The notes beneath the pieces are model-generated. The model was not told the origin of the DNA. It saw nothing but the letters and a program-made list of their open reading frames with translations, and ran no database searches. Made by a program: the position numbers and the translations under genes. Below are positions 1 to 7,885 of a DNA stretch of 64,000 nucleotides, one piece after another. Position 1 is the stretch's first letter, and each line of letters begins with the position of its first letter. The stretch covers positions 90,242 to 154,241 of the forward strand of contig NZ_VORW01000009.1 in the NCBI RefSeq assembly GCF_007997215.1, read 5' to 3'. The stretch is from Algoriphagus aquimarinus (GTDB lineage Bacteria; Bacteroidota; Bacteroidia; Cytophagales; Cyclobacteriaceae).

Positions 1-2140
1 CAAACGCTTTATTATAAGCGAGCTTAACCAAGGGAGATCGATCATTTATTGGGTACTTTCGCCCATTTCTAATCCCATATTTTATTCCCGGTCTCCACTC
101 TAGTTCGGTATTGAGCTTTAGAATATCATGATCTCCAAATGATCCCGGACTTGTCTCTACATTCTCTGGCTGATTGGAAGTGTAATCCCTTCCTTCCTTA
201 TTGTAGAAACTGTAATTATTCGTGTTGAATAACTCCGTACGATGGGCATAAGTCATATTTACCCGATAAGTCAATCCGCCATTTACACGATGAGCCCAAT
301 AAGCTTGCGCAAAATCCTGCTCGTATAGCTTCATGTAATTCTGCCTAAAAATCAAGGAATAAAGGGCATTTACCTGTTCGTTGATAGGCTCGCCCCCATT
401 GAATTGATAGATATATCTACCGCCTCTTACTCCGAATGTTGTACCTGATATTGGCAAGGTGCTTGACCATCGGAAATCAACTTTTCCATAAAAACGATTG
501 CTCGAAAACCCATAGCGTAGCTCAGGTTCGATATTGAAGCTTTTGCGCTGTGTGCTTACACTATCAGCCAATTTGGTTGATGACTGCTTTCTGTAAAATA
601 ATCCCACTCCAACCTTGAAACCTTCAACGGTATTGAAAGAAGTCTTTGTCCAGTTTTGCTTGAATCCTATAGAAACTCCTTTGCCCATGCTGTACGAAGC
701 GCCATTCATGAAGTCCAGTGGCTTATATTTTCGTTTGGCTTTTTGCGCTACTGAATCCACTTCACTCATCTTGGCCACCTCCACCGTCGCCAAACTATCA
801 TCCCGCTGATATCCTTCAATCTCACTATCTGTCAGTGGAACTGGACGAATACTATCCCAATAAGCTTGGTTATACTTTTTGGCCATGGAATCCACTTCAT
901 AGTAACTTTCCTGAACCACATCTGGCTCCTCGAGTTCTTTCAGTGACTCCTTCTCGTACTCGTTCAGAAGTTTGCGATATTCTTTTCTTGTTTTAGGTTC
1001 TTCCTTCGCCAGCTGCTCCAAAGCCGATACAGACTTATTAAAAGCCACAGCATCTTCAGGTACTTCCTGTACTTTTTCATCGATAATCTCAGGTACGACT
1101 TCTAGATCTGGATTCAGTTCTATTTCATATTCACGGGTAGAAGCCAAGTATTTGAAGTTCCCTTCAAAGCCGAAAACCTTGCCACCAAAATCATAGGTGT
1201 GCGTCAAAGGCATCCATACATTATCCGCTACAGGGGCGTATTGTTGTTTGGCTTGGATCTGAAAGCCCAACATAGAAGTCTGCAAGTTCAGGCTATGAAT
1301 TGCCCACAAATCCTCAATAATGTAAATAAAGCCTTCAAATACCTGCTCTCCTCTTGATCTTGGGGTGACCTTAATCTTGCTCACCAATACATTCTGATCA
1401 AAGAAGCTCCCTTCGTATTGGAACTTATAATACTGAAAAGCGGAGCGAGAAAGCGGCGAGATGATGCCGTTGATTTTCTCTTGATAAAAAGTAGTCTGGA
1501 TATAAGGAGCAGGAGAGGTAGATTGATTATCGCCGTTGGTACGAATAGAAATCACTTTTTCCTCCACTTTATTGGGTTGAGTAAAAGTGATTCTAGATAC
1601 AGATTCGGAGGTATAAGCTTCATTGAGCTTGAGACCTTCTTTTTCAATAGTCTTTCGCAAGAAAAAAGGTGCGTCGGTCAGTTTACCTGTTCCTTTCAGA
1701 TAAACAGTCATGCTGTATTTCTGAATCTGCAGTCTATGATACTTGGCTTTTGCTATCGCTTTTCTCATAATAGTCAGCGCAGGATCTTCCGCCCCCGCCC
1801 TTACTTCCACCTCAGCCAAGGTATATTCCTGGGGATCCAGCACAAAGTCTTTGGTAATCCATCCCTCTGACACTGTGATCGTTTCGAGCTGAGATTTGTA
1901 ACCAAGGTATTGGACTAAAACATCATAAACGCCCTTCGGAAGCTTGTATTCATAATTTCCCTCTTCATTGGTAGGCACCCCGTCACCGAGATTTCGAATA
2001 TAGACCGAAGCAAAAGCCAAGGGTTCGCCATTTGCAGTTTTCACATTCCCTTTGATTCCTTGAGCCTCTAGATGATGGGGGAAAAGTAATGCAGTTATAG
2101 AAACCCACAGGACAAAAATTACTTGTATTTGTTTTTTCAT
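1..2140 (-). CDS. DUF5686 outer-membrane protein with N-terminal CarboxypepD_reg-like domain (partial)
   Basis: The frame is open from the ATG at 2138-2140 to the window edge, about 713 codons, so the C-terminus is missing. An N-terminal signal peptide (MKKQIQVIFVLWVS start) precedes a CarboxypepD_reg-like beta-sandwich: GNVKTANGEPLAFASV, then a GYKSQ strand, about residues 30-110. This order is typical of the DUF5686 family. The part nearest the window edge carries the NKYPI/LVKLAYNKAF-type segment seen in the barrel region of that family. These proteins are predicted outer-membrane proteins of unknown substrate. No frameshift was seen in the parts I translated. The opposite strand has a long antisense reading frame (about 1418-1870) that I regard as a shadow. 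Confidence 0.85.
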   Translation of the reverse strand, partial: MKKQIQVIFVLWVSITALLFPHHLEAQGIKGNVKTANGEPLAFASVYIRNLGDGVPTNEEGNYEYKLPKGVYDVLVQYLGYKSQLETITVSEGWITKDFVLDPQEYTLAEVEVRAGAEDPALTIMRKAIAKAKYHRLQIQKYSMTVYLKGTGKLTDAPFFLRKTIEKEGLKLNEAYTSESVSRITFTQPNKVEEKVISIRTNGDNQSTSPAPYIQTTFYQEKINGIISPLSRSAFQYYKFQYEGSFFDQNVLVSKIKVTPRSRGEQVFEGFIYIIEDLWAIHSLNLQTSMLGFQIQAKQQYAPVADNVWMPLTHTYDFGGKVFGFEGNFKYLASTREYEIELNPDLEVVPEIIDEKVQEVPEDAVAFNKSVSALEQLAKEEPKTRKEYRKLLNEYEKESLKELEEPDVVQESYYEVDSMAKKYNQAYWDSIRPVPLTDSEIEGYQRDDSLATVEVAKMSEVDSVAQKAKRKYKPLDFMNGASYSMGKGVSIGFKQNWTKTSFNTVEGFKVGVGLFYRKQSSTKLADSVSTQRKSFNIEPELRYGFSSNRFYGKVDFRWSSTLPISGTTFGVRGGRYIYQFNGGEPINEQVNALYSLIFRQNYMKLYEQDFAQAYWAHRVNGGLTYRVNMTYAHRTELFNTNNYSFYNKEGRDYTSNQPENVETSPGSFGDHDILKLNTELEWRPGIKYGIRNGRKYPINDRSPLVKLAYNKAF

Positions 2141-2557
2141 AAAAGTCAATTGGCTCTTCAAGTTAAACAGCTTTTCAAAAACGTACTTTACATAGGGTAT
2201 GTTTTAAGATGATTTAGCAATCCTATAAACCTTCTATTTTAATCTCTATAATTATCAGAAATGATACTAAGTACCCAGAAAAGTAGAGTCAATACCTATC
2301 GCAGACAGTCCACAGTCGACAATCAATAGGTGTCCATTTGAAAAAACTTTCCCCACTAAAGTTTGATAATAGCAGCTTACCTATTCCTCCTAAAGTGGAC
2401 AGTTATTATTTTGTTTTACAACTAATCTTCCGAAAAATCATTGTAAAGTGTTCTAATTTCCAATAGCTTTAAGGCCCAAACGCAACGAATGGAAATCCGC
2501 TTTGACAAAGCTTTACTTCGATTTCTGATACACAAGCACTATAAAAATTCCAAAAAT
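2141..2557. other. Divergent intergenic region
   Basis: About 415 bases lie between the divergent starts of the DUF5686 gene and the haloperoxidase-like gene, so both promoters should be here. It is A/T rich, with no clear TTG/TAnnTTTG pair. An in-frame upstream ATG at 2489 would extend the haloperoxidase gene by 23 residues, but it places non-signal sequence ahead of an obvious lipoprotein signal. I therefore treat 2489-2557 as leader. Confidence 0.5.
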
Positions 2558-3898
2558 ATGCGTACCCTCAAATACATGCTCTTTTCAGGAATACTCCTGA
2601 TTGCATCCTCATGCGCAAAACAGGTCGACTATTCTCAAGCCATCACTGATGGACAATATATTAGTGAAGCCCAAGATAGAATCACCGAAGTGATCATTCA
2701 CGACATTTTTTCTCCACCAGTAGCTGCGAGAATTTACACCTATGCATCCCTTGCGGCCTATGAAGTAGCAGCCTCAGTTGATCCAAATTACCTTTCCTTA
2801 ATGGGGCAATTAAATGGATCAGAGAAAGTGACTTTCACTCCTTCTGAAAAAGTATATCCTCCTCTAGCCTCACTGGCAGCCTATTATTATGTGGGCACAG
2901 GATTGATTTTCTCGGAAGATATGATGAATGAGCATAGAGATGCAACTTTTGCTGCGCTGAAAGAAAAAGGCATTCCAGACGATGTATTTGAAGCTTCTAT
3001 AGCCTTCGGCAAAGAAGTGGGTGACGTGATCAAAGCCTATTCTTCCAAAGACAACTACCACCAGAGTCGGTCCTTCCCGAAATTCACTGTAACTGCAGAT
3101 GAAGGAACTTGGCAGCCTACTCCACCGGCATATATGGAAGCCATTGAACCTCATTGGAGCAAAATCAGAACTTTCGTGCTTGATTCAGCTTCTCAGTTCA
3201 GACCACTTCCACCTCCTCCATTTTCCACAGAGCCTGGAAGTGAATTTTATAAGGTAGCGAAGGAAGTATATGATATGGACAGAAGTGCCACCCAAGAGCA
3301 AAAAGACATTGCGCTATTCTGGGATTGTAATCCTTATAAAATGAATGTGAAAGGTCATGTAATGTTTGCGGAGAAGAAAATCACCCCTGGCGGACATTGG
3401 ATGAGCATTGCAGCAATAGCATCTAAAGCAGCAGGAAAAGATTGGAAAGGAATCGCAGAAGTCTTTGCCATGACAGGCATTTCACTTAATGAAGCATTCA
3501 TTTCCTGCTGGGAGGAAAAATACCGAAGTAACCTCATCAGACCTGAGACTTATATCAATCAACACATCGATGAGCAATGGGTGCCTCTTTTGCAAACACC
3601 GCCATTCCCAGAGCATACCAGCGGACATAGCGTAGCTTCGGCCGCTTCCGCTTATACATTGGCACATCTCTTCGGAGATGAGTTTCATATAGTAGATAGC
3701 TCGGAAGTCGCTTATGGTCTTCCTGTAAGAGAATATGACTCCTTTACGCAAGCCGCCGAAGAAGCCGCTCTAAGCAGGTTCTATGGAGGGATTCATTACC
3801 GACCAGCTATAGAATATGGCATCACGGAGGGCCGGGATTTGGCCGCGTTCATCTGGACTAAAGTGGACACCAAACCCAAAAATGTAGCAAGCAATTAA
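2558..3898 (+). CDS. Vanadium-dependent haloperoxidase / PAP2-superfamily lipoprotein
   Basis: 446 residues. The start at 2558 was chosen because MRTLKYMLFSGILLIASSC is a lipoprotein signal with lipobox Cys19. All three motifs of the vanadium haloperoxidase/acid phosphatase pocket are visible: K321-x6-R328-P329, S355-G356-H357 (within PEHTSGHS), and S406-R407-x5-H413 (SRFYGGIH). Bacteroidota proteins of this type are annotated as vanadium-dependent haloperoxidases, but the fold also serves phosphatases, so the substrate cannot be fixed from sequence. It should be membrane-anchored, facing periplasm or surface. It is monocistronic, with its own terminator directly downstream. Confidence 0.88.
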   Translation: MRTLKYMLFSGILLIASSCAKQVDYSQAITDGQYISEAQDRITEVIIHDIFSPPVAARIYTYASLAAYEVAASVDPNYLSLMGQLNGSEKVTFTPSEKVYPPLASLAAYYYVGTGLIFSEDMMNEHRDATFAALKEKGIPDDVFEASIAFGKEVGDVIKAYSSKDNYHQSRSFPKFTVTADEGTWQPTPPAYMEAIEPHWSKIRTFVLDSASQFRPLPPPPFSTEPGSEFYKVAKEVYDMDRSATQEQKDIALFWDCNPYKMNVKGHVMFAEKKITPGGHWMSIAAIASKAAGKDWKGIAEVFAMTGISLNEAFISCWEEKYRSNLIRPETYINQHIDEQWVPLLQTPPFPEHTSGHSVASAASAYTLAHLFGDEFHIVDSSEVAYGLPVREYDSFTQAAEEAALSRFYGGIHYRPAIEYGITEGRDLAAFIWTKVDTKPKNVASN

Positions 3899-3905
3899 TT
3901 TCAAA

Positions 3906-3933
3906 AGCATCCGACACCTCGGGTGCTTTTTTT
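3906..3933 (+). terminator. Rho-independent terminator after the haloperoxidase-like gene
   Basis: An imperfect 9-bp stem (AGCATCCGA pairing with TCGGGTGCT, one G.T wobble) with loop CACC is followed by seven T. It starts 7 bases after the stop codon. Confidence 0.85.
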
Positions 3934-4073
3934 GTTTCCTACAAATGAAATTTGAAATAAGAATGGACTCATCGTCACTCCTGTTGTTTTTATTCCAAGA
4001 GATATTCTGTACCTTCTCTTATCACCTTTTTGAATTGGATCTATCCTTTTCTTGTTTTTAAACCTACTATTTT

Positions 4074-6248
4074 ATGTCAAAAACCATTATCGTTTCCAAC
4101 CGCCTTCCTATCAGTTTAAGACACCGAAACGGCCGATTTGAGTTCAAACCAAGTGCAGGAGGATTAGCTACTGGCCTTGGATCTATTTATAAAGAGGGAG
4201 ATAATATTTGGATTGGATGGCCAGGAAATACAGTAGACGACCCAGAGCAACGCGCAGAAATTATACTGGAACTTCATGAGCTTAAGATGGCTCCTGTTTT
4301 CCTTTCCAAGGAAGATGTAGAAGAATTCTATGAGGGTTTCAGTAACGAGACACTGTGGCCAGCATTCCACTATTTCACTCAGTATATGGTATACAACCCT
4401 GAGCATTGGGAAGCTTATGTACGTGTGAATCAGAAGTTTTGTGATGCCATCTTGAAAAAAGCAGGACCAGACGATACCATCTGGATTCATGATTACCAGC
4501 TGCTCTTACTTCCTCAAATGCTACGTGAGGTACTTCCAAATGCAACTATCGCATTTTTCCAACACATCCCATTCCCATCCTACGAGATCATCCGTATGAT
4601 TCCTTGGAGACAAGAATTGCTTGCAGGAATGTGCGGAGCAGATTTGATTGGCTTTCATACCTATGACGATATGCGTCACTTCCTCAGTGCTGTGGGCAGA
4701 ATCAATGGTTTGTCCAGCGAAAGCGGCTACATCCAAGCAGAAAACAGAATCATCAATGTCGATTCTTTCCCGATGGGGATCGATTACGACAAATTTGCAA
4801 AGCAGGCGAAAAGCAAAAGAACGCTAAATTTTGTAAAGGAATTTGGCAAACAGGTGGAAGATCAAAAGCTGCTTCTAACCATTGATAGACTGGATTATTC
4901 CAAAGGGATTCCTCAGCGTATTCAGGCTTTCAATCAATTGCTCGAGCAGCATAAGGAACTTCATGGCAAATTATCCATGATCATGATCGTAGTGCCAAGT
5001 CGCGACAAGGTGCAGTCTTACAAAGAACTTAAAGAAGAAATTGACCTTTTGGTAGGTAGAATAAACAGTGAGTATTCCACATTGACATGGGTACCAGTGC
5101 ATTATTTCTACCGAAGTTTCCCATTCGAGGAACTCAGTGCTTTTTACAATATGTCGGATATCGCATTGGTGACTCCTCTACGTGACGGTATGAACTTGGT
5201 GTGTAAGGAATTTGTAGCCAGTAAAACTGACCAGACGGGGGTTTTGATTCTCTCCGAAATGGCTGGAGCATCCAAAGAGCTTCAAGATGCGATTCTAGTC
5301 AATCCAAACGACCGTCAAGGCGTAGTCGATGCCATCTTCAATGCGCTTTCTATGCCGCTCGAAGAGCAAAAATTCAGAATGAACAGCATGCAGGAAAGCT
5401 TGAAAAAATACGACGTTTTCCAATGGGTGAAAGTCTTTATGGATCGCCTCGACCATGTGAAGAAAAAGCAGGAAGATCTTACCTCCAAGGACGTAGACGT
5501 CAAAGTGATGAACGAAATTCAAGCTAGCTTCAAAAAAGCTAAGAAAGCTATTTTGTTCCTTGACTACGACGGTACGCTTACAGGATTTCATTCAGACCCA
5601 CAGAAAGCCGTGCCGGATGATGAATTGAGAGGTATTGTAAAAGATCTTAGCGAACTCGCTCAGGTAGTGGTCATCTCAGGTAGAGACAAGGACACTTTGG
5701 GTCGATGGTTTGAAGGACAGTATATCGACATGATCGCTGAACATGGCGTATGGGTGAAAAAGAAAGAGGACAAAGGAGACTGGGAGTTATACGCTGAAGT
5801 CGAAGACGGATGGAAAGATGACATCCGAAAAGTGATGGAATATTACGTTCTCCGAACTCCTGGAGCATTTATCGAGGAAAAGCACCATTCCCTAGTTTGG
5901 CATTATAGAAAAGTAGAAAGTGGATTGGGAGATCTCAGAATGCGTGAGCTTTTCAGCCACTTGAAGTACATGGCTAGAGGTTACAACCTTCAAGTACTGG
6001 AAGGAAATATGGTCTTGGAGATCAAACGCCCTGATATCAACAAAGGCAGAGCGGCTACCGCGATGATGAAAGGAATGGAATATGATTTCATCTTGGCAAT
6101 CGGAGATGACTGGACAGATGAAGATACGTTCAAGGCTATGCCAAAAAACGCCTATTCTATCCGGGTAGGTTACGCATACACACAAGCCAATTTCAATATC
6201 AAATCAGTCAAACAAGTAAGGCAATTGCTTCAGAAGTTGACTTCCTGA
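4074..6248 (+). CDS. otsAB: Bifunctional trehalose-6-phosphate synthase / phosphatase
   Basis: 724 residues, a natural OtsA-OtsB fusion. Residues about 1-470 are a GT20 synthase that makes trehalose-6-phosphate from a nucleotide-glucose and glucose-6-phosphate: IVSNRLP start, GGLATGL loop, IWIHDYQLL at about 136-144, SKGIPQRIQ near 275, and RDGMNLV plus KEFVA in the donor site. Residues about 490-720 are a HAD phosphatase: nucleophile motif DYDGT with D497/D499, VISGRD, and GDDWTDED at about 677-684. Together they make free trehalose from sugar phosphates in the cytoplasm. The usual Bacteroidota partner, a GH15 enzyme, lies 1.6 kb downstream on the other strand. All key motifs of both domains are present. 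Confidence 0.95.
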   Translation: MSKTIIVSNRLPISLRHRNGRFEFKPSAGGLATGLGSIYKEGDNIWIGWPGNTVDDPEQRAEIILELHELKMAPVFLSKEDVEEFYEGFSNETLWPAFHYFTQYMVYNPEHWEAYVRVNQKFCDAILKKAGPDDTIWIHDYQLLLLPQMLREVLPNATIAFFQHIPFPSYEIIRMIPWRQELLAGMCGADLIGFHTYDDMRHFLSAVGRINGLSSESGYIQAENRIINVDSFPMGIDYDKFAKQAKSKRTLNFVKEFGKQVEDQKLLLTIDRLDYSKGIPQRIQAFNQLLEQHKELHGKLSMIMIVVPSRDKVQSYKELKEEIDLLVGRINSEYSTLTWVPVHYFYRSFPFEELSAFYNMSDIALVTPLRDGMNLVCKEFVASKTDQTGVLILSEMAGASKELQDAILVNPNDRQGVVDAIFNALSMPLEEQKFRMNSMQESLKKYDVFQWVKVFMDRLDHVKKKQEDLTSKDVDVKVMNEIQASFKKAKKAILFLDYDGTLTGFHSDPQKAVPDDELRGIVKDLSELAQVVVISGRDKDTLGRWFEGQYIDMIAEHGVWVKKKEDKGDWELYAEVEDGWKDDIRKVMEYYVLRTPGAFIEEKHHSLVWHYRKVESGLGDLRMRELFSHLKYMARGYNLQVLEGNMVLEIKRPDINKGRAATAMMKGMEYDFILAIGDDWTDEDTFKAMPKNAYSIRVGYAYTQANFNIKSVKQVRQLLQKLTS

Positions 6249-6273
6249 TCTGAGAAATGAATTTATAATTAAG

Positions 6274-6302
6274 GTAGGGGCGAAAGATTTTTTCGCCCCT
6301 AC
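6274..6302. terminator. Bidirectional terminator between convergent otsAB and amidase genes
   Basis: A perfect 12-bp inverted repeat (GTAGGGGCGAAA at 6274-6285, TTTCGCCCCTAC at 6291-6302) with loop GATTT lies between two convergent stop codons. The A and T runs inside the stem give a T-rich 3' side in both directions. Confidence 0.85.
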
Positions 6303-6330
6303 AAATTTGTGGCCTCTGCGACAAACTACC

Positions 6331-7224
6331 CTACAAATATTTTTTATACAGATTATCCAGTATCCTCTTATCTGTTTCTGTCAATTCCGTTTCTATATCA
6401 TGCTGGACAAAATGCAGTTTGAATGCGCGTATTGCAGCATTTGGATCACTCATATCATAGCCTATTATTCTAAGCGCCAGAATAGGATCTACAGTTTCTT
6501 GAGGTAAATCGTCTGTGCTTTCGATAGGAATAGAAGTATACTCATGCGGGGAAAGAACTGGAAACACTACTTCTTCATCATACCATAATCCAAAGCCTTC
6601 TTCTGCAAGCATTTTCCAAGGAAAATAAATACTTGGATCTACTTTTCTAGATGGAGCGATATCCGAATGCCCGATGAAATTGGCTGTAGGAATTCCATAT
6701 TTCCACTTGAGACGCTTAAGTAAAACCAGCAAACTTTCTATCTGCGCAGAAGTGAATGGCTCGCTTCCATTATTATCCAGTTCAATTCCTATAGAAGCAG
6801 AATTCAAATCCGTATCATTTCCCCATCTTCCTCTTCCGGCATGCCAAGAGCGTAGGTAATCATTCAACATCTGCACGATCTCCCCATCTCTGCCTACGAC
6901 ATAATGAGAGCTCACCTGAGTTCTGCTAACTGTGAAGGTATTGATCGTCTGCTGTAGGGAATCCTGAGCTGTATGATGGATGATCACGTAGTTTGGTTTT
7001 CTGATACTGAAATTGGTCGTACCTATCCACTTATCTGTGATGCTCAGAGTATCATACTTGAGTTCAGCCTTGGTCTTAGGGATCTCTCGGATAGATGCGG
7101 TGGTTTCCTTAATAGCCTTCTTATGCGCCTTGTTATTCTCACGATAGATATCTTTGGAACAGGAGACAAAAGCTAAGGAGAAAATAATTAATAGAAGGAA
7201 GGTGAGATGTTGTTGGAACTTCAT
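6331..7224 (-). CDS. N-acetylmuramoyl-L-alanine amidase (Amidase_2), lipoprotein
   Basis: 297 residues with a lipoprotein signal (lipobox Cys22 in AFVSC). The amidase_2/PGRP fold covers about residues 78-205. By analogy to AmiD, the zinc site is H83 (VIIHHTA), H186 (FIGHSD) and D196 (KVDPS). SSHYVVGRDGEIVQM and SIGIELDNNG are typical of the family. It should cleave the MurNAc-L-Ala bond of peptidoglycan fragments at an envelope membrane, in turnover or recycling. The C-terminal ~80 residues are extra to the core fold and not recognised. Monocistronic. Confidence 0.9.
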   Translation of the reverse strand: MKFQQHLTFLLLIIFSLAFVSCSKDIYRENNKAHKKAIKETTASIREIPKTKAELKYDTLSITDKWIGTTNFSIRKPNYVIIHHTAQDSLQQTINTFTVSRTQVSSHYVVGRDGEIVQMLNDYLRSWHAGRGRWGNDTDLNSASIGIELDNNGSEPFTSAQIESLLVLLKRLKWKYGIPTANFIGHSDIAPSRKVDPSIYFPWKMLAEEGFGLWYDEEVVFPVLSPHEYTSIPIESTDDLPQETVDPILALRIIGYDMSDPNAAIRAFKLHFVQHDIETELTETDKRILDNLYKKYL

Positions 7225-7318
7225 AGACAGGAGTGATTAATCTTGATTTGAAGCTACAAGTATTGTACTAAGTCTGAAAACCAACTATAGAAAAAACAGG
7301 ATAGTATGAGATATGAAG

Positions 7319-7355
7319 AAAACCTTTGAGGTCTTTTTTTGACCTCGAAGGTTTT
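7319..7355 (-). terminator. Terminator-like hairpin downstream of the 7.4-kb gene remnant
   Basis: A 15-bp stem with one wobble (AAAACCTTTGAGGTC at 7319-7333, GACCTCGAAGGTTTT at 7341-7355) has a loop of seven T. It sits 36 bases past the stop codon of the minus-strand remnant at 7392-7589, as expected for that lost gene's terminator. Its symmetry would let it act both ways. Confidence 0.65.
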
Positions 7356-7391
7356 GATAGTGTAGTTAATAAAAAAGGTTCTACCACTAAT

Positions 7392-7589
7392 TTAATGGAA
7401 GTCCGGTAATGAAAATCTACCTCCTAGCTGAATAACGCTTAAAGGAGCCTGATATTCAGTCTTAAAATGCTCCTGACCTTTTCTCCATTGATATTTAAGC
7501 CTAACAAGAACCATGTTTCCCACTAACTTAAGGGTAGAACCGAAAAAATAAGCAACGTTGGGACAAGGAATGTAAAGAAAAAAGTATGT
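7392..7589 (-). pseudogene. 3' remnant of a probable outer-membrane beta-barrel protein gene
   Basis: The minus-strand frame ending with TAA at 7392-7394 is open for about 65 codons without a usable start, and is closed upstream by a stop at 7590-7592. The last 41 residues read as alternating hydrophobic/polar strands with aromatics (VLVRLKYQWRKGQ, then SVIQLGGRFSLPDFH at the C-terminus), like the closing strands of an outer-membrane barrel. No N-terminal part is present. The adjoining terminator hairpin supports a genuine gene end. The family is not identified; a porin is one possibility. Confidence 0.5.
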
Positions 7590-7636
7590 TTATCCGTGAT
7601 TACGCACTTAGCCAAATAACATTCTAAGTATTGGCC

Positions 7637-7759
7637 CCTCGACGTTGCTCGGGGTCCGAATTATAGATTAGAGCCTTGGGAGGGAGAAAGAGGCGGCTCC
7701 GCCGCCTCTTTCTCCCTCCCACATAAAAAATAGCATACGGTGGCCGAGCGAAGTCGAGG
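7637..7759. repeat. REP-like composite: two inverted REP-type units flanking a perfect 20-bp palindrome
   Basis: The unit at 7637-7652 (CCTCGACGTTGCTCGG) is the reverse complement, with 2 differences in 16, of the unit at 7744-7759 (CCGAGCGAAGTCGAGG). Between them a 20-bp perfect stem (7678-7697 and 7701-7720) closes a 3-base loop TCC. The right-hand unit is flanked by GGCC on both sides and can fold as a bulged hairpin, as REP units do. Units of this kind are scattered between genes in many bacteria. No transposase of the REP-associated type is in the window. Confidence 0.75.
7678..7720. repeat. Perfect 20-bp G/C-rich hairpin with 3-base loop
   Basis: The left arm (GGGAGGGAGAAAG then AGGCGGC) is matched exactly by the right arm. 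It is purine-only for the first 16 bases of the left arm and pyrimidine-only for the last 16 of the right arm. There is no T tract after it, so it is not a standard terminator. It is the core of the composite element at 7637-7759. Confidence 0.8.
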
Positions 7760-7794
7760 CCTGTTGATCACTACCTGTAACATAGCAGAGACTC

Positions 7795-7829
7795 AAATAA
7801 AAAAGTCCTGCTTCTGGAGAAAGCAGGAC
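7795..7829 (-). terminator. Rho-independent terminator of the GH15 gene
   Basis: Read on the minus strand, a perfect 9-bp stem (GTCCTGCTT / AAGCAGGAC, 7-base loop) is followed by TTTTTTATTT. It lies 57 bases past the stop codon of the GH15 gene. Confidence 0.85.
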
Positions 7830-7885
7830 AACTGTAAGCTATAACCTCTGCGCAAAACTCCGCGCACACTGAGGTAAAATAAGAA

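Noticed and set aside
1418..1870. 150-codon plus-strand frame inside the DUF5686 gene
   Set aside because: It is antisense to a clear coding sequence, has no family character, and is best explained as a codon-bias shadow.
2489..2557. Earlier in-frame start for the haloperoxidase-like gene
   Set aside because: It would place 23 charged residues ahead of a good lipoprotein signal peptide; ATG 2558 is preferred.
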